Origin: Microcaldota archaeon
Lineage (GTDB): Archaea; Micrarchaeota; Micrarchaeia; Micrarchaeales; CABMGC01
DNA: 64,000 nucleotides
Direction: 5' to 3'
Assembly (NCBI GenBank): GCA_028867135.1
Contig: JAGWGW010000002.1
Location: 25,544-89,543 of the forward strand
This document shows positions 49,632-56,572 of this stretch, one piece after another (the first letter of the stretch is position 1; each line of letters opens with the position of its first letter). The translations under genes were made by a program, and so were the position numbers. The notes below the pieces were generated by a model that saw only the letters and a list, made by a program, of their open reading frames with translations, was not told the origin of the DNA and did no database searches.

Positions 49632-51254
49632 CTACATGCTTTTGAGTTTCTCTGCGCCGCTTTTCATGAACTGCGAGAAGCCCATCACCTCCACTCCGTT
49701 CAGGGCTTTGTACCCGTACACCTGCGCATCGTTCACAACGACCATTATAGCTTCGTACCTTCTCTTCCTGTTCTCGAGCATTCTCGCAGTCTCTTCAATC
49801 TGCTTCATTCCTGTCTCATACTCGATTGCTATCCTCTTGCCGGTCCTTGCTATTATGTCAGGCCCGTATGAGCTGTCGTACACGCTGTTCTGGAGCTTGT
49901 TGTCCTTCAGGTATTTGCTTATTATCCTTACCCTTATCTCGTGCTCGGGAGAGTTCCTCGGCATGTAGACATACCATGCGCCATCGTATATCGAGCCTGC
50001 ACTTATGACATGCGAACCGAGAGTCTTGTCAGCCACCAGCCTTTGGATCGTGTCGCGGATCTCCTGTTGCAAGGCGCCCCTTTTCTCCAGTTCAGCGACC
50101 AGTTCAGACTCTCTTATGCACTCCCGTGAAAGGCTGCTGATCATGTACTTTGCATTGACCGAATTCTCATCGCACCTGAAGAATGTCGCGACGAAAGGCT
50201 CGTGCTCCTTTGAGTCGAGCACCATCGCCTGGCCTCTCCTGAGATGCCTGATCCCCTTCTTGACCTCTGCAAACCTGTTCAGTTCGTTTCCTCCAGCAAT
50301 CAGGTTTGCGATGTAGTTCAGCTCCTCAGGTTCTCTCTGGTAGAAGGTGATGAAGAGCGACGAGTTGCTCCTTAGACTCTTGCTTATCGACTTTGCCCTC
50401 TGGGATATCGCTATTATCCCTATGCCGTACTTCCTGCCTTCCGCGGCCAGCTTCCCGAGCATCTTCGATTCCGATACCTTCTCGGCCTCGTCTATCAGTA
50501 TGTAGAGCAATGGCTTTGAGGACTTCTCCGATGAGAGCATGCTTGAGTAGACCTTCCTAAGGAATGCCTCTATGTAGACAGCCTGCGCTTCGGGCGTATG
50601 CAGGCTTCCAAGAAGGAAGATGCTGTTTCCCTCCAGGAGCCTGTCCATCTGCACGTTCCTCGAGCTCCTGCCGTTCTCTATCAGCGAGAGTCTTCTCTCC
50701 AGCCCCTCAAGCACCGAATGCTCGGACTTTCCGGCATGGGCCTTGAAGACCTTTACGGAATACATCAGGTCCCTTATCGTAGGCACCCTGTTCCTCTGGC
50801 CCATTATGTAATACGAATATGAGATGCACCTGTAGAGCGTATATGCCTGCACGTCCCCAAGCCTGAAGACCTTCCTGAAAAGAGCCGTCAGCTCGCTTGT
50901 TTTCTCCTTGACATCCATGCCGTCAAGGTCCAAAACGTTCATGCCGTCGTAGCGAGCGTCGTATATGTCAGCGCCTATCCTGCCTGCGATGCCTATGTAC
51001 TCGTTGTGGGGATCGAGTATCGCGACCTTCGCGCCTTCGCTTGCAAGGCAGCTCGCTATCAGCTTGCTGAGATTGGACTTGCCGCTTCCTGATTCGCCGA
51101 CAATCACCATGTGGGGATTGATGCCTGTTGCGTCTATTCTCATCTTCCTGAAGAACTGCCTTTTCCACCGCCAGCTTCTCTTGTAAGAGTACAATCCCTT
51201 TATCGAGAGCCTTTTGTCTATCTTTCCTATCGCAATTTTGTTGTTTTCGAACAT
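49632..51254 (-). CDS. HerA-like DNA-translocase ATPase with wHTH and C-terminal nuclease-like domain
   Basis: A 540-aa protein. Residues ~35-370 are a HerA/FtsK ATPase: PHMVIVGESGSGKSNLSKLI (Walker A), VAILDPHNEYIGIAGRIGAD and LLYILIDEAEKVSESKMLG (Walker B). A winged-helix segment follows (VAELEKRGALQQEIRDTIQR), and the last ~100 residues look like a PD-(D/E)XK nuclease: YGPDIIARTGKRIAIEYETG. It could be a DNA-end processing or transfer machine combining translocation with cleavage. It is divergent from a membrane-protein gene, with overlapping promoter sequence. The ATG at 51254 is preferred; the track start (51320) lies beyond the promoter. Confidence 0.75.
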   Translation of the reverse strand: MFENNKIAIGKIDKRLSIKGLYSYKRSWRWKRQFFRKMRIDATGINPHMVIVGESGSGKSNLSKLIASCLASEGAKVAILDPHNEYIGIAGRIGADIYDARYDGMNVLDLDGMDVKEKTSELTALFRKVFRLGDVQAYTLYRCISYSYYIMGQRNRVPTIRDLMYSVKVFKAHAGKSEHSVLEGLERRLSLIENGRSSRNVQMDRLLEGNSIFLLGSLHTPEAQAVYIEAFLRKVYSSMLSSEKSSKPLLYILIDEAEKVSESKMLGKLAAEGRKYGIGIIAISQRAKSISKSLRSNSSLFITFYQREPEELNYIANLIAGGNELNRFAEVKKGIRHLRRGQAMVLDSKEHEPFVATFFRCDENSVNAKYMISSLSRECIRESELVAELEKRGALQQEIRDTIQRLVADKTLGSHVISAGSIYDGAWYVYMPRNSPEHEIRVRIISKYLKDNKLQNSVYDSSYGPDIIARTGKRIAIEYETGMKQIEETARMLENRKRRYEAIMVVVNDAQVYGYKALNGVEVMGFSQFMKSGAEKLKSM

Positions 51255-51301
51255 AAAACCATCTTTTTCTGCTTCGGCCGAACATACAGCAATGCATAAA
51301 T

Positions 51302-52018
51302 ATGAGGAAAAGAGAGCCATTCCTTATGGCATCTAGGGAAATGGCACTGTCCGCACTGGCTGGCAGGGAGAGGATGCTTGACGACGTATCAAGGATCGCA
51401 AGGTGCGCGGCGAGGGCATGCGAGCACATCAGGGATACTACAAGGGGCATGGCGCACAGCTCCTTTGCGGTATTCACGAGCGCCCCGCTGTTCTATCTCT
51501 ATTCAGCAAGCAAGGACGCCAAGTTCATGGCAGCTAGCGTTATCGTGGGAGGCATAGGCGCGACGGGTATGATGAATTCCGTATACAACGCAGTGATCGC
51601 TGCCAAGGAGGTGAGGCTCGTAGGGAAAAGCGCAGAGAAGGCGGGGGTGGCTCTGGTGGTTGTTAAGAATGCGCTGACAAGCTATGATTACGGCATTGCG
51701 AACAAACAGATGAAGGAGCTTGACGACCAGGTCAAATCCCTGCGAATGCTTGGCGGCAAACTCACCGAATTCGCAGTAACCAGCACCCTGGGGACATTGG
51801 CGATGGGGCTTTCCGTCTATTGCGCAGAGCTTTATAGGATGCATCCTAGCTTCAACGAGGTCACGGGAGCGGGATACGGCTTCGTCTTCGGGACCCTTGC
51901 GCTCCAGACCGGCTATTTTGGAGGCTTGTACCTCGAATCGAGGATATCCCAGACCATGGAGGGCTTCAAGAGCATTGTCAGAGGCAGGGAGGGGATAAAC
52001 TCTACTGTCTCAAAATAA
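51302..52018 (+). CDS. Uncharacterised Gly/Ala-rich membrane protein 1
   Basis: A 238-aa protein with a charged N-terminus and about four hydrophobic segments (SSFAVFTSAPLFYLYSA, FMAASVIVGGIGATGMM, FAVTSTLGTLAMGLSVY, AGYGFVFGTLALQTGYFGGL). I recognise no family. The small Gly/Ala-rich helices are arranged in two pairs separated by a charged stretch. A similar plan appears in the next gene at 52080. It starts at the ATG at 51302, sharing a promoter region with the divergent HerA-like gene. Confidence 0.55.
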   Translation: MRKREPFLMASREMALSALAGRERMLDDVSRIARCAARACEHIRDTTRGMAHSSFAVFTSAPLFYLYSASKDAKFMAASVIVGGIGATGMMNSVYNAVIAAKEVRLVGKSAEKAGVALVVVKNALTSYDYGIANKQMKELDDQVKSLRMLGGKLTEFAVTSTLGTLAMGLSVYCAELYRMHPSFNEVTGAGYGFVFGTLALQTGYFGGLYLESRISQTMEGFKSIVRGREGINSTVSK

Positions 52019-52079
52019 CAAAATTCGTCAATAAACATACCGAAATCGGCTTGTTTAAATATGAGCCATCTCATGTTGT

Positions 52080-52604
52080 ATGAGCATGAACGTACAAAGC
52101 ACTAATAGGGCATTATCTGGAGAGAAGGCACGCAACGTAATCGACATCAACATAAGGGATTTGAAGAGGGCAGTAAGGAACCGTTCAGTAGTTTCCACTC
52201 TTGGTTCTGTAGCTTCAACAGCAGGTTTCGCGATGATGGACCTGCATTTCTCAAGATATGGGAATATGCCAAGTCTTAAGGACATCGGCATCTACGGCGG
52301 TGCAAGTGCTGCGTCTGGATTGATTGCCGCAACCGTTTCTGCAGTATCCGCGAGTAGCCTGAGGGGGAAGGTGCATGGAACTGTAGAGGGGCTGAAGAGG
52401 AGGACTGGGACTGTAATGGCAGGAGTGATGATGAGCGGAATGGGGGCAGCGTTCTTCGACGGCTCGAGCAACGTGCCTTACTCGAATCCTGCGTTCCATA
52501 TTGCCGCTGCCGGGCTTACTGCCGGAGGAGTGGCGATAACCGCAGTTAACGTGCTTACACTGAAGAAGTTTCATGAGAGGATCCGCAACGCCAGAAGGAT
52601 GTAG
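52080..52604 (+). CDS. Uncharacterised Gly/Ala-rich membrane protein 2
   Basis: A 174-aa protein with a charged N-terminus (residues 1-35) and four short hydrophobic, small-residue-rich segments (STLGSVASTAGFAMMDL, IGIYGGASAASGLIAATVSA, GTVMAGVMMSGMGAAFF, HIAAAGLTAGGVAITAVNVL). It has no known family, but its layout resembles the gene at 51302, so the two may be distant paralogues. A promoter CTTGTTTAAATATG lies about 25 nt upstream. The stop abuts that of the convergent endonuclease IV gene. Confidence 0.5.
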   Translation: MSMNVQSTNRALSGEKARNVIDINIRDLKRAVRNRSVVSTLGSVASTAGFAMMDLHFSRYGNMPSLKDIGIYGGASAASGLIAATVSAVSASSLRGKVHGTVEGLKRRTGTVMAGVMMSGMGAAFFDGSSNVPYSNPAFHIAAAGLTAGGVAITAVNVLTLKKFHERIRNARRM

Positions 52605-53435
52605 TCATTTCAACGATTCGTAGATCTTGATTACGCTCCTGAGCTCTTCGCCTTCATCCAGGCCTGCTCTTGAAGGAGTTTCAAGAATCAGCGGCTTCGC
52701 AGGTATCTTGTCGTACGACAGGAACTTCCTGAAGCCTGCTATTCCTATGTGGCCGTATCCTATGTTGTCGTGCCTGTCAAGCCTCGACCCCAGCGGCTTC
52801 TTGCTGTCGTTGAAGTGTATGGCATGGACCTTGTCCCATCCAAGTTCGTCATCTATGTTCTCCAGCACGCTCCTTCTGGTTATGTCGTAGCCGGCGGCAT
52901 AGAGATGGCAGGTGTCAAGGCAGAAGCCTATGCCCTTTGAGTGCGCATTCTCGTATATGTATGAAAGATCGCTGATGTCTGCACCTACCGCATTCATGTG
53001 ACCTGACTCGTTCTCGAGAAGGAGCCTCGTGCTCCCCATCTCTTGCTCTGCCATCGATATCGCCTTCAGGATGTTGTCCAGCCCCCTGTGCCTTCCCATC
53101 CCCATGTGGCTCCCCATGTGCGCAACAAGGTACCCTATCCCAAGATCGTTGCATTTTGCGAGGTTCTCCATTAGGGCATTGACAGACTTCTTGAATATTA
53201 GCGGATTTGAGGATGCGATGTTGGGGAGATACGGCATGTGCGCAACGACCTCTATGCCTGTGCCTGACTGCTTTTGCAGGAACCTTTCCTTTTCGTCCCT
53301 GGCGACCTTCCTGCTTGCCCACCCTCTCGGATTCGTGATGAATATCTGCATTGCGGTGCATCCGAGCGCGCTTGCCCTGTCGAACGCAAGGTCCATGCTC
53401 TTTGCTATAGACACATGGTAACCTATCCTGAGCAT
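52605..53435 (-). CDS. nfo: Endonuclease IV (AP endonuclease)
   Basis: A 276-aa TIM-barrel enzyme that cuts abasic sites in base-excision repair. Zn ligands and motifs are present: RIGYHVSIAKSMDLAFDRAS, AMQIFITNPRGW, LLLENESGHMNAVGADISDL, IGFCLDTCHLYAAGYDI, VHAIHFNDSKKPLGSRLDRH and LILETPSRAGLDEGEEL. The length is normal. The ATG at 53435 is preferred to the ORF-track start eight codons upstream. A TATA-like AATTATAATAC lies about 30-35 nt upstream, divergent from pilin-LamG copy C. Confidence 0.93.
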   Translation of the reverse strand: MLRIGYHVSIAKSMDLAFDRASALGCTAMQIFITNPRGWASRKVARDEKERFLQKQSGTGIEVVAHMPYLPNIASSNPLIFKKSVNALMENLAKCNDLGIGYLVAHMGSHMGMGRHRGLDNILKAISMAEQEMGSTRLLLENESGHMNAVGADISDLSYIYENAHSKGIGFCLDTCHLYAAGYDITRRSVLENIDDELGWDKVHAIHFNDSKKPLGSRLDRHDNIGYGHIGIAGFRKFLSYDKIPAKPLILETPSRAGLDEGEELRSVIKIYESLK

Positions 53436-53497
53436 AAAAACGACTGAATGAATCTGCATTTGAAGTATTATAATTTTTGCCGTCGACCTGATTGTTT

Positions 53498-54367
53498 ATG
53501 AGGGGAATGTGCAAGTCACAGTCCGCAATGGAGTATCTGATGACGTATGGATGGACCATACTCGCGATCGCGATTGTGATGGTTTCGCTCTACAGCCTCG
53601 GCATATTCAACCTCCAGAGCCTTGCGCCAACTGCGACACCCGGCTCATGCCAAGTCATAAGGACGGCGGCGCAGACCAGCCTTGCTGGGCAGTGCAATAA
53701 CATGATACCAAAGTATGCGGGTAAATTTAATGGCCAGAACAGTTATGTTGGTGTAAACGGCATGACGTTTGGGACTGGGGCGCCGTTTACCGTGCTTGTC
53801 TGGGCTAACGTAATGAACAATGCAACATACAGGGGCATTGTGAGCAAGACTGCGGGGAACCTGCCTGCGCCTTTCGACGTATATGTCATTTCGCAGACCA
53901 ATCAGATATCCTACCTGGTTGGCAATGGAAATAGCAATCAGGGCATCAGCACGGCCAGCGGCACTGTCGTGTTTAACACCTGGCAGCAATGGGCGTTCGT
54001 ATACACTGGAATTGCGATGTCGGTTTACAGAAACGGGGTTTTAATCTCGGGTCCTACGACCGTGTCCGTACTGGTTGCAGATACTGGCCAGCCGCTTAAA
54101 ATCGGGAACAGAAACGATGGCGTAACCAAAATGTACGGTTCCATCGCCAATGTCCAGATTTACAACACCTCCCTTGACAATACTACGATAAAGAGGCTAT
54201 ATCAGGAAGGTATAGGCGGGGCTCCGGTAGACCTGCAGCATCTTGTAGGGTGGTGGCCATTGAATGGCGATGCGAATGATTACTCGGGGAGCTTTAGGAA
54301 TGGGATGCCTGCAAACGTGACATGGAACGCGAACTGGCAGAGCGGATACGCTGCGCCGACAACATAG
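53498..54367 (+). CDS. Pilin-like LamG surface protein, copy C
   Basis: A 289-aa protein with the same architecture as copy A: class III signal KSQSAMEYLMTYGWTILAIA, a stem with PGSCQVIRTAAQTSLAGQCN, a LamG-like centre (FTVLVWANVMNNATYRGIVS, WQQWAFVYTGIAMSVYRNGV), and the ending GIGGAPVDLQHLVGWWPLNG...NWQSGYAAPTT. The centre differs strongly from the other copies. The N-terminal coding DNA is diverged at synonymous sites, but a 41-bp stretch near the 3' end is identical to copy B. The start is the ATG at 53498 after ATTATAATTTTTG. Confidence 0.85.
   Translation: MRGMCKSQSAMEYLMTYGWTILAIAIVMVSLYSLGIFNLQSLAPTATPGSCQVIRTAAQTSLAGQCNNMIPKYAGKFNGQNSYVGVNGMTFGTGAPFTVLVWANVMNNATYRGIVSKTAGNLPAPFDVYVISQTNQISYLVGNGNSNQGISTASGTVVFNTWQQWAFVYTGIAMSVYRNGVLISGPTTVSVLVADTGQPLKIGNRNDGVTKMYGSIANVQIYNTSLDNTTIKRLYQEGIGGAPVDLQHLVGWWPLNGDANDYSGSFRNGMPANVTWNANWQSGYAAPTT
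54242..54282 (+). repeat. 41-bp segment identical in copies C and B
   Basis: Matches 38321-38361 base for base; see the copy B entry. It encodes the conserved LVGWWPLNGDAND end region. Confidence 0.9.
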
Positions 54368-54409
54368 GATACGGCCCGCAGGACGGATGTTATTTTCCTG
54401 CTTCTGCCG

Positions 54410-54952
54410 CTAGCCTTTCCCGAGGGCCTGATTCAGAAGCGTCATCTCGCTTTCCGTAAGGGCCTCGTTCTCCCTGAACTTCTTGCTTGACAGGATGTAC
54501 TTGAGCGCCTCTATTCTCTGCTCGTTAGTCATGCCCTTCTTCAGCAGCTGCAACGGGTCCTTTACTGCAGGGTAATTGCCCGTTTCCTCGGCCCATGATT
54601 CGAATACATGGCTCATGGCCATAAGGAAATCTATGGCATCCATCGCCATCACCAGCTTCTTCAGCTCCTCTATCCTTGAGAGCTCGCTGGGGTCCTTCGT
54701 ATCCTTGCCAAGGTATGAAGCGTACTGCGACTTTATCTGCTCCTTGTTCGCGAGCATGTTGTTTATTATGAACATGTCCTTCTGCAATTCCTCCGACTTG
54801 TCCATCAGCACAGGCACGTATCCCCGTATGTCTATCCTCTTCTCGTTTATCTGCTCGTGGAGTATGTCTATCGCTTCGAGTATCAGCTCGTCCTTAGCCT
54901 TTGTGAGCATGTCCTCGCAGAGCATCCACGCCGGCGTATCGTCGCTGTTCAT
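54410..54952 (-). CDS. Uncharacterised helical protein
   Basis: A 180-aa acidic, almost entirely helical protein (AKDELILEAIDILHEQINEK, SRIEELKKLVMAMDAIDFLM, NEQRIEALKYILSSKKFREN). It has no membrane segment, metal site or nucleotide-binding motif, and I recognise no family. It lies between pilin-LamG copy C and the DUF2283 gene, on the same strand as the latter, with its own AT-rich upstream region (TATATATTCAG-type). A soluble scaffold or antitoxin-like partner would fit, but nothing in the sequence proves it. Confidence 0.55.
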   Translation of the reverse strand: MNSDDTPAWMLCEDMLTKAKDELILEAIDILHEQINEKRIDIRGYVPVLMDKSEELQKDMFIINNMLANKEQIKSQYASYLGKDTKDPSELSRIEELKKLVMAMDAIDFLMAMSHVFESWAEETGNYPAVKDPLQLLKKGMTNEQRIEALKYILSSKKFRENEALTESEMTLLNQALGKG

Positions 54953-54991
54953 GCAGATTTCTATAAGGAATAGCGATTAAGGTATATATAT

Positions 54992-55207
54992 TCAGTCCGC
55001 TGCACGGGGCATCATCCTGATGTCGATGTGGAATATGTCTTCGGCATGCATCCTGTTCGAGACGTCGATGAGCTCCAGCCCGAGAATGCCGCTCGTATGG
55101 TCGTAATCCAGCATCGTTTCGTTGCCGAGCTTCATGGTTTTGGAGAACTTGCCCCTCTTTATCGAGATGTACATGATGTCGGCCTGCGGGTCGAAGCTTA
55201 TCTCCAT
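54992..55207 (-). CDS. DUF2283 family protein
   Basis: A 71-aa protein matching DUF2283: SFDPQADIMYISIKRGKFSK followed by MLDYDHTSGILGLELIDVSN. DUF2283 genes are often found next to DUF4258 genes, and the pair is suspected to be a toxin-antitoxin-type module. Here its ATG immediately follows the DUF4258 stop (TGAATG), so the two are translated from one mRNA. Confidence 0.8.
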   Translation of the reverse strand: MEISFDPQADIMYISIKRGKFSKTMKLGNETMLDYDHTSGILGLELIDVSNRMHAEDIFHIDIRMMPRAAD

Positions 55208-55432
55208 TCATTCGCCCGGATACGCGGTCAATACTGTCACCTTTCCTTCCTTCTCGGTATACAGGACGCTAATCCTTCCAACGTCGGTATTTCCGGTGGC
55301 CTTGTACCTGTCGCCCCTTGAGGCGACGACCTTGTCAGGCTTTAGGATCGCCTGTTCCACTGCGCCTATGGTAAGGCCTCTCGCGATGATCCTTGCCAGG
55401 GCGTTGTTGGTATACGCAATCTTCTTGTCCAT
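55208..55432 (-). CDS. DUF4258 family protein (putative toxin-like)
   Basis: A 74-aa protein: IAYTNNALARIIARGLTIGA, VEQAILKPDKVVASRGDRYK, and a final strand EGKVTVLTAYPGE. This is the DUF4258 pattern, distantly reminiscent of RelE-like folds. The ATG at 55432 fits the domain; the longer ORF from 55555 has an unlikely N-terminal part. It is paired with DUF2283. Toxicity is inferred only from family context. Confidence 0.75.
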   Translation of the reverse strand: MDKKIAYTNNALARIIARGLTIGAVEQAILKPDKVVASRGDRYKATGNTDVGRISVLYTEKEGKVTVLTAYPGE

Positions 55433-55733
55433 CGGAATCCGGACCGTTGTGCATTTTTGTGAGGGGAGGAGGCCCCGCCTCTTCCCTGCTGCACTGGTAT
55501 GCGACAGTGTCAGCCGATGACAGTATGCTGTGGTTGTACCACCGCCTCTTGTCAAGGCCGCTTCGCCTGAAGCCCTGCGAGAGCGCTATGCACTCGGTTA
55601 CAGAGCCTATCGCGCTGCACAGTTCCTCTACCAGTTCCTTTCTTGGCTTCTCAGAAGACGCCTCCTCTATCATCTCCGAGATTATCCTCTTCAGTTTTCC
55701 TATTCTCCTCTCACGCCTCACAATACCTTGCAC
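55335..55733 (-). CDS. Possible small helical protein, perhaps frame-decayed
   Basis: A 132-aa ORF from a GTG with AAGGTG context. The first ~75 residues look protein-like (RRERRIGKLKRIISEMIEEA, RKELVEELCSAIGSVTECIA). The last ~30 are the shifted frame of the DUF4258 gene and are unlikely to be real. Upstream, protein-like sequence (AIAIQSGDLFLGDKVQGIVR) continues in frame to a TGA that overlaps an ATG one base out of frame (ATGACAG). A promoter GATATAAATAC lies further upstream. A one-base deletion near the start and another near the end could explain this, so it may be a decaying gene. Confidence 0.35.
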   Translation of the reverse strand: MQGIVRRERRIGKLKRIISEMIEEASSEKPRKELVEELCSAIGSVTECIALSQGFRRSGLDKRRWYNHSILSSADTVAYQCSREEAGPPPLTKMHNGPDSDGQEDCVYQQRPGKDHRERPYHRRSGTGDPKA

Positions 55734-55817
55734 CTTATCACCCAGAAATAGGTCGCCGCTTTGTATAGCGATGGCTTCGCTTTCTCCCTGTCATATATCC
55801 TAGTAAAAGTATTTATA

Positions 55818-55828
55818 TCTTGCTATAA
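55818..55828 (-). promoter_or_regulatory. TATA-like element for the DUF4258/DUF2283 transcript
   Basis: GATATAAATACT on the minus strand, upstream of the 55733 ORF and the DUF4258/DUF2283 pair. Confidence 0.4.
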
Positions 55829-55864
55829 TCGCATATACATAAGTAAAGATATATAAAGGAGAAG

Positions 55865-55933
55865 GCGCATATTGCATGCGCTGAACAATATCAGCAAACA
55901 CCTGGAAATAGGTGGGGCGGCGAAAGCTGCCCC
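55865..55933 (+). ncRNA. Candidate structured RNA of consecutive hairpins
   Basis: The 215-nt gap between 55733 and 55949 holds a run of perfect hairpins: GCGCAT-ATTGC-ATGCGC (55865-55881), GCTGA-ACAATA-TCAGC (55880-55895), CACCT-GGAAAT-AGGTG (55899-55914) and GGGGCGGC-GAAA-GCTGCCCC (55914-55933, GNRA tetraloop on the plus strand). A TATA-like AGATATATAAAGG ends about 10-20 nt before the first. It could be a plus-strand small RNA. On the minus strand the last hairpin lies 15 nt after the stop of the 55949-56533 gene and could instead be a terminator or 3'-UTR structure. Confidence 0.4.
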
Positions 55934-55948
55934 ATTCTTGCTTCAGCC

Positions 55949-56533
55949 TTATCCTGGGACCCACTTTGCGAAGGATGTGGCGTGGGCGAATATGGCAGGC
56001 ACGTCTATGACTGCCACTGCAAGCGTTGCCAGAACGAACAGGAATATCGCGATGTTGGTGAACATGGGGTTCTTGCGCATTATAGCGTACGCAGTGGATG
56101 CCGCAGCAAGGCCTTCAAGCGCGAAGAATGCGCCGGCGAGCAGCGGCTCTGAAGAGAGGCTGTTCGCGTACACGGATGCGCCGTAGATTATGGAGAACAG
56201 GCCCGCGAAGAGCAGGGGGACCGAGATTACGGGGTACTGCCTTGGAACGTAATAGAGCAGAAGGCCGGCAGACAGCAGGACGACCGAGAAGAGAAGGAAT
56301 GCGTCGCCGTATATGATGTTGTAGCTTCCTGGAAGGGGCCATATCGCGGAGGTGAACAGCGCAAGCACCAGGGAAGGCACAGCCAATGATGCAAGTACGA
56401 GGCCGTGCGCCTTGAGCCTGTCTATGTTGAGCGCTGACTTGATCGAGATGAGAAGGCTTACCGCAACAGCGTTGGCTATTATGATGATGGCCATCTGTAT
56501 TGTCAGCGGATCGACGAACAAAGCCAAGATACC
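55949..56533 (-). CDS. Polytopic membrane protein (DUF981-like)
   Basis: A 194-aa protein with about six hydrophobic helices. It opens with FVDPLTIQMAIIIIANAVAV, and a central NIIYGDAFLLFSVVLLSAGL segment resembles the archaeal DUF981 family of unknown function. AAAGGAGG lies about 12 nt before a TTG at 56533, which is preferred to the ORF-track TTG at 56551 because the latter would overlap the ribosome-binding site. It follows the metal-ATPase gene (on the same strand) by about 40 nt. Confidence 0.5.
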   Translation of the reverse strand, partial: GILALFVDPLTIQMAIIIIANAVAVSLLISIKSALNIDRLKAHGLVLASLAVPSLVLALFTSAIWPLPGSYNIIYGDAFLLFSVVLLSAGLLLYYVPRQYPVISVPLLFAGLFSIIYGASVYANSLSSEPLLAGAFFALEGLAAASTAYAIMRKNPMFTNIAIFLFVLATLAVAVIDVPAIFAHATSFAKWVPG

Positions 56534-56572
56534 AACAATCCTCCTTTGCAATGCATGCTTAATAAGCTTCCC

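Noticed and set aside
22316-54367. Recent whole-gene duplication of pilin-LamG copies
   Set aside because: The N-terminal coding sequences of A-D differ at many synonymous sites despite nearly identical protein, so the copies are old and held by selection. Only the short B/C tract looks recent.
55872-56186. 104-aa plus-strand ORF downstream of the TATA-like box
   Set aside because: It is antisense to the DUF981-like gene and its start lies inside the hairpin cluster. The composition is not protein-like compared with the opposite frame.
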